A DNA stretch of 48,803 nucleotides from Halobacteriales archaeon QS_8_69_26 (GTDB lineage Archaea; Halobacteriota; Halobacteria; Halobacteriales; SW-7-71-33), in the NCBI GenBank assembly GCA_003023195.1, contig PXRX01000028.1:83543-132345 (forward strand). Reading direction: 5' to 3'. A model generated the notes under the pieces. That model saw only the letters and a program-made list of their open reading frames with translations, was not told the origin of the DNA and searched no databases. Both the position numbers and the translations under genes were made by a program. Below, piece by piece: positions 7,170 through 15,174 of this stretch (position 1 is its first letter; the number at the start of each line of letters is the position of its first letter).

Positions 7170-8180
7170 ATGGCCCCTGATCCGATTACGCTTGGACTGC
7201 TGGGCGCCGTGCTGGTGGTCTCCCTCGTCGGCGCATTCCTCTCGTTCTCGGCGCGACGGTCGGCCGCCTCGGCGACCGGTGGGGACGGCGCGTCCGGGGA
7301 GCGGCTGGAACGGATCGAAGAGCGACTCGACGACGTCGACGACCTGGCGGCCCGCCTCGACCAGGTCGACGACCTGTCCGAGACGACCCAGCGGATCGAG
7401 TCGCGGATCGACCGGCTCGGCCAGGTGCTCCAGACGATGGACGGTGGTGGTGACTCGGCGGCGGTCGAGCAACTCGACGAGCGGCTCGCGGCCCTGGAAT
7501 CGGTCCCGGACCGTCTCCAGCGGATCGAGGATCGCCTGGCCGACGGCGGCGGGGATGGCGGTGGGGAACGACTCCAGCGGATCGAGGCCGACCTCGACCG
7601 GCTGGAGCGGGTCGAGACCAAGCTCGAACGGCTCGAACAGGTGGACGCGAAGATAGACAAACTGGGAACCCTGGTCGAGGGGATCGACACGGGCGGTGGA
7701 GCGGGAGACGGCGCCGCCGGGACCGACGAGGCGGTGGCGAAACGGGTCAAGCGCCTCAACCAGCGCACGGAACAGATCGACCAGCGGGTGGCGAAGGTCC
7801 AGGAGGGCCTCTCGAACCTGGCCGACTCCCAGACGATAAAGCAACCGCTCGTCAACATCGACGACCGGCTCTCCCAGCTCGACGACCGGCTCACGGACCT
7901 GCGGACCCACCTGTCCGGCTCGGAGCCGGCGGTCAACCAGTCGCTGACCGAGATCGACTCGGAGATCTCGGCTATCGACGAGCGGCTCACCGAGATCAAG
8001 GACACGCTCGAAGCCGGGGGCGGCGGCGGTACCTTCGCGGGGACGGCGACGAGCGACACCGACACCAGCGGCTTCATGACCTCCGACGGCGGCGACGACA
8101 CCGACCTGGAGGAGGTCGAGGAGGACTTCGACTTCGACGAGGAGTTCCTCGGTATCGACGACGAAGACGACACCGCGTAG
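7170..8180 (+). CDS. Membrane-anchored coiled-coil protein of unknown function
   Basis: A 336-residue protein with one N-terminal transmembrane helix (about residues 5-26: ITLGLLGAVLVVSLVGAFLSF). A short Gly/Ser linker follows, then about 230 residues of repeated heptads of the type LxRIExRLDDVDDL interrupted by glycine-rich hinges near residues 92-95, 129-134 and 172-182. The C-terminal 50 residues are a disordered, very acidic tail (DDTDLEEVEEDFDFDEEF). The repeat ERLQRIEADLDRLERVETKLERLEQ predicts long, possibly multimeric coiled coils. I recognise no enzyme domain. The layout recalls membrane tethers or scaffold proteins (RmuC, SNARE or chemoreceptor-like rods), but none of those families can be claimed. 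The start at the ATG at 7170 is supported by the TATA element upstream. Confidence 0.75.
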   Translation: MAPDPITLGLLGAVLVVSLVGAFLSFSARRSAASATGGDGASGERLERIEERLDDVDDLAARLDQVDDLSETTQRIESRIDRLGQVLQTMDGGGDSAAVEQLDERLAALESVPDRLQRIEDRLADGGGDGGGERLQRIEADLDRLERVETKLERLEQVDAKIDKLGTLVEGIDTGGGAGDGAAGTDEAVAKRVKRLNQRTEQIDQRVAKVQEGLSNLADSQTIKQPLVNIDDRLSQLDDRLTDLRTHLSGSEPAVNQSLTEIDSEISAIDERLTEIKDTLEAGGGGGTFAGTATSDTDTSGFMTSDGGDDTDLEEVEEDFDFDEEFLGIDDEDDTA

Positions 8181-8295
8181 GCTGGGCTGGCGACTCCCAC
8201 TCGCGGTTCTGGTGGAGCGCGTCGTTCGGCGATCCGTACCGCCGCCGGGACGGAACCCGTGGTTTCATTGTGGTCCGGCCCCCCTACGACCGACA

Positions 8296-9009
8296 ATGGA
8301 CGAACCGTCGTTCGCGATCGGGATCGCGGGTGGTACCGGGGCGGGCAAGACCACGGTCGCCCGGGAGATAGCGGACGCGGTCGGGGAGCCGGTGACCCGG
8401 CTCCCGCTCGACAACTACTACGAGGACCTCTCGCACCTGGACATCGAGGAGCGCGAGCAGGTCAACTACGACCATCCCTCGGCCTTCGAGTGGGACCTGC
8501 TGGTCGAGCACATCGACCGGCTGATGGCGGGCGAGTCCGTCGAAATGCCGGAGTACGACTTCACCATCCACAACCGCAAGGACGAGCACACCACCGTCGA
8601 ACCGACCGAGGTGCTGGTGGTCGAGGGCATCTTCGCGCTGTACCACGAGGACGTGCTCGACCGCCTGGACCTAAAGGTGTACGTCGAGACGGACGCCGAC
8701 GTCCGGATCCTCCGGCGGATCCGCCGGGACGTCATCGACCGCGGCCGGGACCTCGACGGCGTCATCGACCAGTACCTCTCGACGGTCAAGCCGATGCACG
8801 AGCGGTACGTCGCACCCACCAAGACGGAGGCGGACGTCATCATCCCCGAGGGGGCCAACAACCGGGCCGTGCGGCTCCTGGCCGACAGGGTCCGGTCGGA
8901 ACTGGCGGGCGAGGCCGACGAGTTCGGCCGGAACTACCGCAACGAGGCGCGGGACGACGACGAGAACTCCCGGACGGAACTGGCCGCCGAAGGTCCGGGC
9001 GAAACCTGA
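8296..9009 (+). CDS. udk: Uridine kinase
   Basis: A P-loop kinase of 237 residues. Walker A is GGTGAGKTT (residues 12-20, K18), and the uridine/phosphoribulokinase signatures LPLDNYYEDLSHL, NYDHPSAFEWDLLVEHI, YDFTIHNRK and VVVEGIFAL follow in order. The enzyme phosphorylates uridine and cytidine to UMP and CMP in pyrimidine salvage. The C-terminal 35 residues are an acidic tail beyond the usual length. The ATG at 8296 is chosen because it immediately precedes the first beta strand; the frame open upstream is shadow sequence. The gene lies 115 bp after the coiled-coil gene. Confidence 0.88.
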   Translation: MDEPSFAIGIAGGTGAGKTTVAREIADAVGEPVTRLPLDNYYEDLSHLDIEEREQVNYDHPSAFEWDLLVEHIDRLMAGESVEMPEYDFTIHNRKDEHTTVEPTEVLVVEGIFALYHEDVLDRLDLKVYVETDADVRILRRIRRDVIDRGRDLDGVIDQYLSTVKPMHERYVAPTKTEADVIIPEGANNRAVRLLADRVRSELAGEADEFGRNYRNEARDDDENSRTELAAEGPGET

Positions 9010-9145
9010 TTTTCCTCGCTCTACTGCCGACCCCGTGATCGCCGTCCGTCTCGGGCGCTGAACCGCACGACTGCACCGCATTCGCCCGCCTGTAGTGGGG
9101 GCAACGACAACCTTGATAGTATTGGACACCCAACGTGAGAGTGCA

Positions 9146-9574
9146 ATGAACTGCCGAGTTGTCGTGGAGGCCGCGGTGCCGGTCTACGACGTGGAAACGC
9201 CAGACGAGGCGGTTCGGATCGCCATCTCGAAGACGGGGGAGATGCTGAATCCGGACCTCAACTACGTCGAAATCAGCGAAGGGAAGCGCACCTCGCCCTC
9301 CGGCGAGAAGCTCCCCCCGGCGTTCATCGCCGCCGACGAGGCGCTCGTGGCGCTCGAACTGGAGATGACGGTGTTCAACGTCGAGCGCGAGGAGCACGCC
9401 TCGCGGATCGCACGCAAGGAGATCGGTCAGCGCCTCGACAACATCCCGCTGGAAGTGATCGAGGTCGAGGTCCTGGAGGACGACGAAGAGGAAGAGGAGG
9501 AGTCCGAACCGACCTCGACCGACTCCGGGAACGAGGACGACGTGTTGCCGGAGTTCGAGGACCTCATCGAGTAA
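9146..9574 (+). CDS. DUF555 / UPF0212 family protein
   Basis: A 142-residue archaeal protein beginning MNCRVVVEAAVPVYDVETPDEAV and continuing ISKTGEMLNPDLNYVEI, which I recognise as the archaeal UPF0212/DUF555 family. The family body ends near residue 115 and is followed by an acidic tail (DDEEEEEESEP...). No biochemical function is known. The ATG at 9146 is 51 bases inside the longest frame and is preceded by a TATA-like TTGATAGTAT at 9112-9121, so the shorter start is preferred. The gene is monocistronic. Confidence 0.85.
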   Translation: MNCRVVVEAAVPVYDVETPDEAVRIAISKTGEMLNPDLNYVEISEGKRTSPSGEKLPPAFIAADEALVALELEMTVFNVEREEHASRIARKEIGQRLDNIPLEVIEVEVLEDDEEEEEESEPTSTDSGNEDDVLPEFEDLIE

Positions 9575-9760
9575 CCGCCGCCGACGACCACGACCGACCC
9601 GCCCTCGCGCTCGACAGGGGGCGGCGTATCGATCGCCCCACCGCGTCTGTGGGTTTCTTCTCCTCTTCCCTGCTCCGCGGTCCAGGGTGTACCGCCCGAC
9701 CCCCACCCCACCCGTGGCTGTCGGGTCTGTATCTCGCAGGACGGGTACCACGCCGCCAGT

Positions 9761-10003
9761 TCAGTCGGCAGTCGGGGCGACCGCGGTGCGGTCCTCGGTC
9801 TCCTCGCGCATCTCAGCGGTGATCCCTTCTGTCATCGCGAACACGGCCGCCTTGTGGTCGGTCTTCGACTTGTGTATCGACGTCGGTCGGATCCCGAGCG
9901 ATTCGTACTCCTCGAGGTCCGGTGTTTCTCCGCTCCATTCTTCGTACTGGTTGGATACCTCGGCAAGCAGGCCGTGTAGGTGAATTAGTTCCTGCTTTTT
10001 CAT
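9761..10003 (-). CDS. UPF0058 family protein
   Basis: An 80-residue haloarchaeal protein starting MKKQELIHLHGLLAEV, the signature opening of the UPF0058 family. It continues with YEEWSGETPDLEEYESLGIRP and the segment SKTDHKAAVFAMTEGI. The family is small, helical and uncharacterised. A TATA-like TTATATTATT (10031-10040) lies 28 bases upstream of the ATG at 10003, supporting the start. It is convergent with the DUF555 gene. Confidence 0.85.
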   Translation of the reverse strand: MKKQELIHLHGLLAEVSNQYEEWSGETPDLEEYESLGIRPTSIHKSKTDHKAAVFAMTEGITAEMREETEDRTAVAPTAD

Positions 10004-10312
10004 GGGCAGGGGGACGTTACGGCTGGAGGTTTATATTATTACTCTGGGGACCGTTAACACACACCTCCCGTAGACGGCCCGCGAGGGCCGTTGACGGGGA
10101 CCTCGGGACCGTTCCGACCGCCGATACGTCCTGTTTCGGGATCCCTATTCGGGGTGGTGTTCCCGGAGGGACGCGGCCGCACTCCGGACGGGGCCGGCGG
10201 GCGCGGTCGGGGACCGGCGTACGGGGTCCACCGGGGCCGGCACGCACGGGCGAGAGGCCGCCGGTCGGTCGGGATTCGAGGATTTTTTGTCCGGGACGAC
10301 CCGGGATCGGGT
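10004..10312. other. Divergent intergenic region, UPF0058 / aIF2-beta
   Basis: This 309-bp region holds the two outward promoters: TTATATTATT at 10031-10040 for UPF0058 and GATTTTTTGT at 10281-10290 for the aIF2-beta gene, 23-32 bases before its ATG. A short GC hairpin (ACGGCCC ... GGGCCGT, about 10074-10091) lies near the middle. I see no further gene. Confidence 0.5.
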
Positions 10313-10720
10313 ATGGACTACGAGGACCAACTCGACCGGGCACTGTCCGAGACACCGGACATCGAGGGGCAGAGCCAGCGGTTCGAAGTACCCGACCCGG
10401 AGGTGCGACAGGAGGGGAACGTCACCGTCTACGAGAACTTCCAGGACACCGTCGACGCACTCGGGCGGGTCGACGACCACGTCCTCAAGTACCTTCGAAA
10501 CGAGGTGGGGACGAGCGGTCACATCGACGAGAGCGGGCGGGCCCGACTGACCGGCGAGTTCGACGCCGGCCGCATCGCCGACGCCATCGACGACTACGCC
10601 GAGGAGTTCGTCCTCTGTCCGGAGTGTGGCCTGCCGGACACCCGCATCGGTCGCGAACAGGGCGTCCAGATCCTCGTCTGCGAGGCCTGTGGCGCGCGGT
10701 CCGCGACGGAGAAGGGCTAG
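10313..10720 (+). CDS. Translation initiation factor aIF2 subunit beta
   Basis: A 135-residue protein matching archaeal initiation factor 2 beta (eIF2B/eIF5 N-terminal fold). A short N-terminal helix is followed by the RFEVPDPEV...NVTVYENFQDTVDALGR segment, DHVLKYLRNEVGTSG, and a C-terminal zinc ribbon with C102-x2-C105 and C123-x2-C126. As part of the heterotrimeric aIF2 it helps deliver initiator tRNA to the ribosome. The ATG at 10313 is favoured over the longer open frame because a TATA element sits 23-32 bases before it and family members start at this point. Its stop overlaps the stop of the convergent zinc-ribbon gene by 4 bp. Confidence 0.92.
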   Translation: MDYEDQLDRALSETPDIEGQSQRFEVPDPEVRQEGNVTVYENFQDTVDALGRVDDHVLKYLRNEVGTSGHIDESGRARLTGEFDAGRIADAIDDYAEEFVLCPECGLPDTRIGREQGVQILVCEACGARSATEKG

Positions 10721-10896
10721 CCGAACTGCTTGAGCGTCCGGAGGTCGTGTTCGGTCCGCATGAACTCGGACGTGCGGCGGGTGAGGCCGCAGTCCGGGCA
10801 GGTGAAGTTGTTGTCGGAGGGCGGCAGGTCGTCGGGTCCCGACTCCCAGTCCTTGTTGCACTCGGGACAGAGAATCCGAACGTAGGTTTCCTCCAT
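10717..10896 (-). CDS. Small zinc-ribbon protein
   Basis: A 59-residue protein with two CPxC knuckles, C10-x2-C13 (CPEC) and C33-x2-C36 (CPDC), which would bind one zinc ion. Similar one-domain zinc ribbons are widespread in haloarchaea and have no assigned function; nucleic-acid or protein binding is the usual guess. The ATG at 10896 (MEETYVRILC) is preferred to the frame's upstream start because a T-rich TATA-like element (10921-10931, minus strand) sits about 25-35 bases before it. The gene is convergent with and overlaps the end of the aIF2-beta gene. Confidence 0.75.
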   Translation of the reverse strand: MEETYVRILCPECNKDWESGPDDLPPSDNNFTCPDCGLTRRTSEFMRTEHDLRTLKQFG

Positions 10897-11010
10897 GCCC
10901 TCAGAGTGCGCCACCGAGGGACAAAAACCTTGTTGGCACCCCCACCGGCCCGGCGCTCGAAACGGTCGGATCCGAGTTACGAGGTCTCTAAAGCACCCCC
11001 GGCCCAGGCC

Positions 11011-11080
11011 AAACAAGCGGTTACCTGAGGCGGGATCCCCCCGGCGAAATAAGCGGTTATCTGCGGGTAGGGATCCCGGC
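11011..11080. repeat. Imperfect tandem repeat, about 36 bp, 2 copies
   Basis: The first unit begins AAACAAGCGGTTACCTG and the second AAATAAGCGGTTATCTG. Each ends with a GGATCC-containing GC stretch and CCCGGCG. A third start (AAACGAGG) follows. The units differ by several substitutions and a 2-bp length change. Confidence 0.6.
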
Positions 11081-11123
11081 GAAACGAGGTGTGCCCCGGG
11101 ACCGTTCGCCGACGAGTGGGAGG

Positions 11124-11143
11124 TTACAGTAAGATTACTGTAA
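11124..11143. promoter_or_regulatory. Palindromic element copy 2 (TTACAGTAA-GA-TTACTGTAA)
   Basis: This is a perfect inverted repeat built of two TTACnGTAA palindromes with centres 11 bp apart. It lies between the zinc-ribbon gene start and the 3' end of the ABC permease gene, and a 27-bp minisatellite starts 10 bp after it. It matches copies at 539, 34786 and 43394. Confidence 0.6.
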
Positions 11144-11152
11144 ATTCCGATG

Positions 11153-11233
11153 CCCCCTCACCGGAGGCCGGGATCGGCTCCCCCTCACCGGAGCCCGGGA
11201 TCGGCTCCCCCTCACCGGAGCCCGGGACCGGTT
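11153..11233. repeat. 27-bp minisatellite, 3 copies
   Basis: Three contiguous 27-bp units start at 11153, 11180 and 11207, each beginning CCCCCTCACCGGAG and ending near GGGATCGGCT. They differ at one to three positions. There are no spacers, so this is not a CRISPR array. The tract lies just downstream of the stop of the ABC permease gene. Confidence 0.85.
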
Positions 11234-11254
11234 CAGGGCCCGCCGAGGCCCGGA

Positions 11255-12535
11255 TCAGTTCCCGCTCCCGCCCAGGCCGGGGATGGCCACCGCCCGCTCC
11301 AGGCGGGACATCCCCAGCGCCGTCGTCAACACGAGCGCCAGGTAGACCAGCGCGACGACGGCGTAGATATCGGTGTACTGGAACGTGTCGGATCCGATGT
11401 CGCGCGCACGCCGGAACAGTTCCGGGACGGTGATAAAGGCCGCCAGCGACGAGTACTTGATCAGGTAGACGAACTCGTTGGTCCACCCGGGGATCGCGTA
11501 CCGGAGTCCCTGGGGGAGGACGACGTGGCGGATCCCCTGGAGCCGGGTGAGGCCGACCGCCCGTGCGGCGCGCAACTGGCCGGGGTCGACCGACTCCAGC
11601 GCCGACCGGATGTACTCGGACTGGTAGGCCGAGGAGTTGATCGTGAAGCCGATAATGGCGACGAAGACCGCCTCGCGGGGGATCGCACCCCTTCCGACGA
11701 AGCCCACGTCACCGATCATGCTCGCCAGGGGCAGTCCGAAGTACAGGAGGAACAGCTGGGCCAGCAGGGGCGTCCCGCGGATCAGTTCGGTGTAGACCAG
11801 CGCGACCCCCGAGAGGAGCCGTCCACCGTAGACCCGCGCGACCGACAGCGGGACCGCGATCACCAGTCCCAGGAGGATCGACACCAGGGTCAGGTAGACG
11901 GTGAAGTACGCCCCGGCGGCGATGGCCGGCGCGACTTCGGTGGCGAAGGCCGCCAGGTCCAGCACCCAGCGGAGCCAGTCCAGCAGGGCGGACGCCAGGC
12001 CGAGCGAGGCCGCGACCCCGCCGACGGCGTCGGCGGCCGCCTCGAACGGCCCCGCGGGGAACCACGGCTCCCGGGCCCGGACCCCCTGCTCGGACCGGAT
12101 CACGTCGGGCGCGCCGAGGGCCGTGAACAGGTCGTCCAGCAGGGTGCTGTGGTAGGCCCACCGCGCGACCAGCCACGTCCAGAACGCGATCCCGATGGCG
12201 GCGACGACCAGTCGCCGGCGTCCCGGGAGTTCGCCGACCGAGGTCCCCCGGGACTCGGCGACGTCCGCCCCGGCGACTCCCTCCTCGGCCAACCCCGTCC
12301 CGGTACCGGTTCCGGTGGCGGTCCCGGCCCCTGCCGCGGTTCCGGGATCCGTCGCGGGGTTGCTCCCCGGTCCGGGCACGCCGTCCGGGCCCGACCCTGC
12401 CGCACCTCCAGGGCCTGACCCCGCCGCGCTTCCGGAGTCCTGGCCGGTCGCACCGTCGGCTCCGGGATCCGACCCGGACTCCGGGTCGGGCGCCCCGCCC
12501 GGTCCGGAGTCGGATCCGTCCTCGTCACCGGACAT
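11255..12535 (-). CDS. Amino-acid ABC transporter permease with long disordered N-terminus
   Basis: A 426-residue HisM/GlnP-type permease. The last 230 residues hold the membrane domain: a helix at VYLTLVSILLGLVIAVPLSVA, the loop ELIRGTPLLAQLFLLYFGLP, and the EAA coupling motif in SVDPGQLRAARAVGLTRLQGIRHVVLPQGLR, which contacts the ATPase. The first 95 or so residues are a Gly/Ser/Pro/Asp-rich low-complexity extension, followed by an extra hydrophobic helix (VVAAIGIAFWTWLVARWA). This extension is absent from typical permeases. The start at the ATG at 12535 lies 1 bp after the ATPase stop, and the frame continues open beyond it over the ATPase gene. It is the last gene of a four-gene operon and presumably forms a heterodimer with the upstream permease. 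Confidence 0.85.
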   Translation of the reverse strand: MSGDEDGSDSGPGGAPDPESGSDPGADGATGQDSGSAAGSGPGGAAGSGPDGVPGPGSNPATDPGTAAGAGTATGTGTGTGLAEEGVAGADVAESRGTSVGELPGRRRLVVAAIGIAFWTWLVARWAYHSTLLDDLFTALGAPDVIRSEQGVRAREPWFPAGPFEAAADAVGGVAASLGLASALLDWLRWVLDLAAFATEVAPAIAAGAYFTVYLTLVSILLGLVIAVPLSVARVYGGRLLSGVALVYTELIRGTPLLAQLFLLYFGLPLASMIGDVGFVGRGAIPREAVFVAIIGFTINSSAYQSEYIRSALESVDPGQLRAARAVGLTRLQGIRHVVLPQGLRYAIPGWTNEFVYLIKYSSLAAFITVPELFRRARDIGSDTFQYTDIYAVVALVYLALVLTTALGMSRLERAVAIPGLGGSGN

Positions 12536-12536
12536 C

Positions 12537-13277
12537 TCAGGTTCCACCGTGCACGTCGGTGAGCCGACCGAGGAACGCCCTCGTGCGGTCCCGTTCCGGG
12601 CGCTCGAACAGGTCCTCCGGCGGTCCCCGCTCGACGATCCGGCCATCGTCGAGGAACGTCAGCGTCGAGGCGGCCGACCGGGCGAACCCCATCTCGTGGG
12701 TGACACACAGCATCGTCATCCCGCCCTCGGCGAGGTCGGCCATCACCGACAGCACCTCCCCGACGAGTTCCGGGTCGAGCGCGCTGGTCGGCTCGTCGAA
12801 CAGGATCAGTTCCGGGTCCATCGCCAGGGCGCGGGCGATCCCCACGCGCTGTTTCTGCCCGCCCGACAGCTCCGCCGGGTAGGAGTCGGCCTGGTTCGCC
12901 AGGCCCACCCGCGAGAGGTAGTCGTCGGCCCGTTCGCGGGCCTCGCGCTTTCCCATCCCTAGCACCTCGGTCAGGCCGAGGGTGACGTTGCCGCGCGCGG
13001 TCCGGTGGGCGAAGAGGTTGAACTCCTGGAAGACCATCCCGACCCGGCGGCGGAGTTCGTTCTCGTCCATCCGGTGTATCTCCTCGCCGTCGAGGTGTAT
13101 CTCGCCGTCGTCGACCTCGGTCAGCCGGTTGATACACTGCAGCAGGGTCGACTTCCCGGACCCGCTGGGACCGATGACCACCTCGACGTCGCCCGGGTCC
13201 ATCGCGAAGCTCACGTCCTCCAGGACCCGCTCGTCCCCGTAGGACTTGTGGACGTCCTCGACGCGGAGCAGGCTCAT
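12537..13277 (-). CDS. Amino-acid ABC transporter ATP-binding protein
   Basis: A 246-residue ATPase of the polar amino-acid uptake (GlnQ/HisP) class. Walker A is GPSGSGKS (residues 36-43), the Q loop lies in GMVFQEFNLFAH, the signature is LSGGQKQR, Walker B is LILFDEPTSALD, and the H loop is in CVTHEMGFA. It powers the two permeases encoded on either side. Its ATG overlaps the stop of the upstream permease by 4 bp (13274-13277), which suggests translational coupling. Confidence 0.93.
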   Translation of the reverse strand: MSLLRVEDVHKSYGDERVLEDVSFAMDPGDVEVVIGPSGSGKSTLLQCINRLTEVDDGEIHLDGEEIHRMDENELRRRVGMVFQEFNLFAHRTARGNVTLGLTEVLGMGKREARERADDYLSRVGLANQADSYPAELSGGQKQRVGIARALAMDPELILFDEPTSALDPELVGEVLSVMADLAEGGMTMLCVTHEMGFARSAASTLTFLDDGRIVERGPPEDLFERPERDRTRAFLGRLTDVHGGT

Positions 13278-14077
13278 CCCGACCCCTCCCCTGGGACGGC
13301 GTAGGCCTCGTCGAGGTAATCCAGCGTGCGGTTCGTCCCGAAGGTGAGTACGAAGTAGACCGCGCTGATGGTCAGGACGACCTCGGTCACGGCGGTGTCC
13401 CGACCGGGTCGGAGGTACAGGCGGGTGGCCTGGGTGAGCAACTCCGCGATGCCGATGGCGAAGGCGATGCTCGTGTCCTTGAGGACGATGGTGAACTCGT
13501 TCTGGAACCCCGGGATCGACCGCCTGACGGCCTGGGGAAAGACCACGTGGCGGATGGCCGACATCTCGGTCATCCCGACGGCGCGGGCGGCCCGCATCTG
13601 TCCCTCGCCGACGGAGGCGATGGCCCCCCGGAACACCTGGGCCTGGTAGGCGGCACTGCGCAGTCCGAGCGCCAGTATCGCCACGAGAAAGTTCGAGAGC
13701 CGGACCTCGAGCACCGGCACGGTCCCGATCCGAGGGATCGGTAACCCGAACGCGAACAGGACGATGAGCACGACGATGGGCGTCCCGCGGAGGAAGACGC
13801 CGACGGTGCTGACGACCGCCTGGAGCCAGCCGTCCCCGTAGAACTCGACGGTGCCGGCCGGGAACCCCAGCAGGAACCCGAGCGCCAGGCTGGTGGCCGT
13901 CAGCAGGACCGTCACGGCCGTCCCGAGCGCCAGGAAGTGCCAGTTCTCGGCGACGAACGCCCAGTCCCGGGTCTCTAGCTGGCCCGCGAACTCCGGCGGG
14001 AGCGGGGTCGACGACGCTACCCGGACGACCGACGCCGGATCCGCCGGGACGGCCTGGAGAACCGGGATCGGGTCCAT
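13274..14077 (-). CDS. Amino-acid ABC transporter permease
   Basis: A 267-residue permease of the HisM/GlnP family with about five transmembrane helices. The ones near residues 50-75 (LALGTAVTVLLTATSLALGFLL) and 85-110 are clearest. The coupling motif ASVGEGQMRAARAVGMTEMSAIRHVVFPQAVRR is followed by IVLKDTSIAFAIG. It imports polar or charged amino acids together with the ATPase and second permease downstream. It starts 5 bp after the binding-protein stop, within the same operon. Confidence 0.92.
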   Translation of the reverse strand: MDPIPVLQAVPADPASVVRVASSTPLPPEFAGQLETRDWAFVAENWHFLALGTAVTVLLTATSLALGFLLGFPAGTVEFYGDGWLQAVVSTVGVFLRGTPIVVLIVLFAFGLPIPRIGTVPVLEVRLSNFLVAILALGLRSAAYQAQVFRGAIASVGEGQMRAARAVGMTEMSAIRHVVFPQAVRRSIPGFQNEFTIVLKDTSIAFAIGIAELLTQATRLYLRPGRDTAVTEVVLTISAVYFVLTFGTNRTLDYLDEAYAVPGEGSG

Positions 14078-14082
14078 CGAGG

Positions 14083-14874
14083 TTACTGGAAGTACTTCTG
14101 GACGAGGTCGTCGTAGGTGCCGTCGTCCTGTATCTCGGTGAGCGCGTCGTTGATCTCGGGGATCCGCTCGTCGCCGTTGCGCATGGCGAAGGCGTACTGC
14201 TCGCCGGTCTCGATGGTGAAGGCGACCTCGACCGACCGGCTGTCGGCGAAGTTCCGGGCGACCGGGACGTCGACGACCACGGCGTCGATGTTGCCGTTCT
14301 CCAGGTCCTCGATCGCCAGGACGTAGTTGTCGTACGTGCGTTTGTCGTCCTCGTCGACGACCCCGTCGTCGATGAGCTTGTCCACCTCGCCCTCGCCGGT
14401 CGTCCCGCCCTGGGCGCCGATCACCCGGCCGGAGAGGTCGTCGGTACCGCTCGGGGAGAAGTCACCGCCCTCGCGGACGACGACCGCCTGGTTGACCTCG
14501 TAGTACGGGTCGGTGAAGTCGACGTTCTGCTGGCGCTCGGGAGTGATGGACAGCGCCGCCGCCGCCAGGTCGAAGTCCTCGTTCTGAAGCGACGCCAGCA
14601 GCGTGTCGAACTCCTGGTCGACCCAATCGCCGACCCCGTAGCCCGCGCGGTCGATGGCCTCCTCGGCGAGTTCGACGTCGAACCCGACCAGATCGCCGTC
14701 GTCGTTGATGTACTCGAAGGGTGCGAACCCGGACGCAGTTCCGGGAACGATCTCCTCCTGGTCGCCCAGACACCCCGCGATCGCCGTCGACGCGCCTGCC
14801 GCACCGATCGCTCCCACCGCGCGCAGGTACGTCCGGCGGTCGGCGGTCCAGTCGGTTTCGAACTTCCGTGCCAT
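14083..14874 (-). CDS. ABC transporter amino-acid-binding lipoprotein
   Basis: A 263-residue family 3 solute-binding protein. The N-terminus has a twin-arginine signal (R13-R14) followed by a hydrophobic stretch and a lipobox with C35 (IAGC). It is therefore probably Tat-exported and lipid-anchored outside the membrane, as usual in haloarchaea. The mature part shows FAPFEYINDDGDLVGFDVELAEEA, LQNEDFDLAAAALSITPER and VDFTDPYYE, typical of polar amino-acid binding proteins. The ATG at 14874 is chosen because it gives a complete signal peptide; the frame remains open far upstream only as a shadow. It is the first gene of the operon. Confidence 0.92.
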   Translation of the reverse strand: MARKFETDWTADRRTYLRAVGAIGAAGASTAIAGCLGDQEEIVPGTASGFAPFEYINDDGDLVGFDVELAEEAIDRAGYGVGDWVDQEFDTLLASLQNEDFDLAAAALSITPERQQNVDFTDPYYEVNQAVVVREGGDFSPSGTDDLSGRVIGAQGGTTGEGEVDKLIDDGVVDEDDKRTYDNYVLAIEDLENGNIDAVVVDVPVARNFADSRSVEVAFTIETGEQYAFAMRNGDERIPEINDALTEIQDDGTYDDLVQKYFQ

Positions 14875-15174
14875 GGAAGGTGGTGGACTGGTCGAACTTT
14901 CAAACTTTCGCCGGAAACCCTGGATTTCCCCCGATCTGGGGTGGATCCGGGGCGATCCGGGAACCGTCCCGTCGCGGATCCGGCAGGCCGGGCGGGACCA
15001 CCCCGGCTCGGATCCGGTGGAGCCACCCCGTTCCGCATCCGGTGGAGCCACCCCGCTCCGCATCCGGTGGAGCCACCCCGCTCCGCATCCGGTGAGACCA
15101 CCCCGCGCCCGACCCGGTAGTGGCCGTCCCGCGTCCGAAGTGACTAAGCCGCCGCCCCCGGGAGTGGGCAACGG
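14875..15174. other. Divergent intergenic region with minisatellite
   Basis: These 300 bp separate the binding-protein gene and the DNA methyltransferase gene, which point away from each other. They contain a 25-bp minisatellite (15011-15110) and no recognisable gene. A poorly defined AT-richer stretch next to the binding-protein start (14890-14910) may hold its promoter. Confidence 0.5.
15011..15110. repeat. 25-bp minisatellite, 4 copies plus degenerate flanks
   Basis: Units start at 15011, 15036, 15061 and 15086. Each is about 25 bp and contains CATCCGGTGGAGCCACCCCG. A degenerate unit precedes (about 14986-15010) and a partial one follows. The core GGTGGAGCCACC is itself a near-palindrome. 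Confidence 0.85.

Larger units (their letters stand above)
10897..11254. other. Intergenic region with two repeat tracts and a palindrome
   Basis: These 358 bp hold no gene. From left to right they contain the promoter of the zinc-ribbon gene, an imperfect 34-36 bp tandem repeat (11011-11080), palindromic element copy 2 (11124-11143) and a 27-bp minisatellite (11153-11233). The ABC permease gene then ends at 11255 on the minus strand. Confidence 0.6.
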
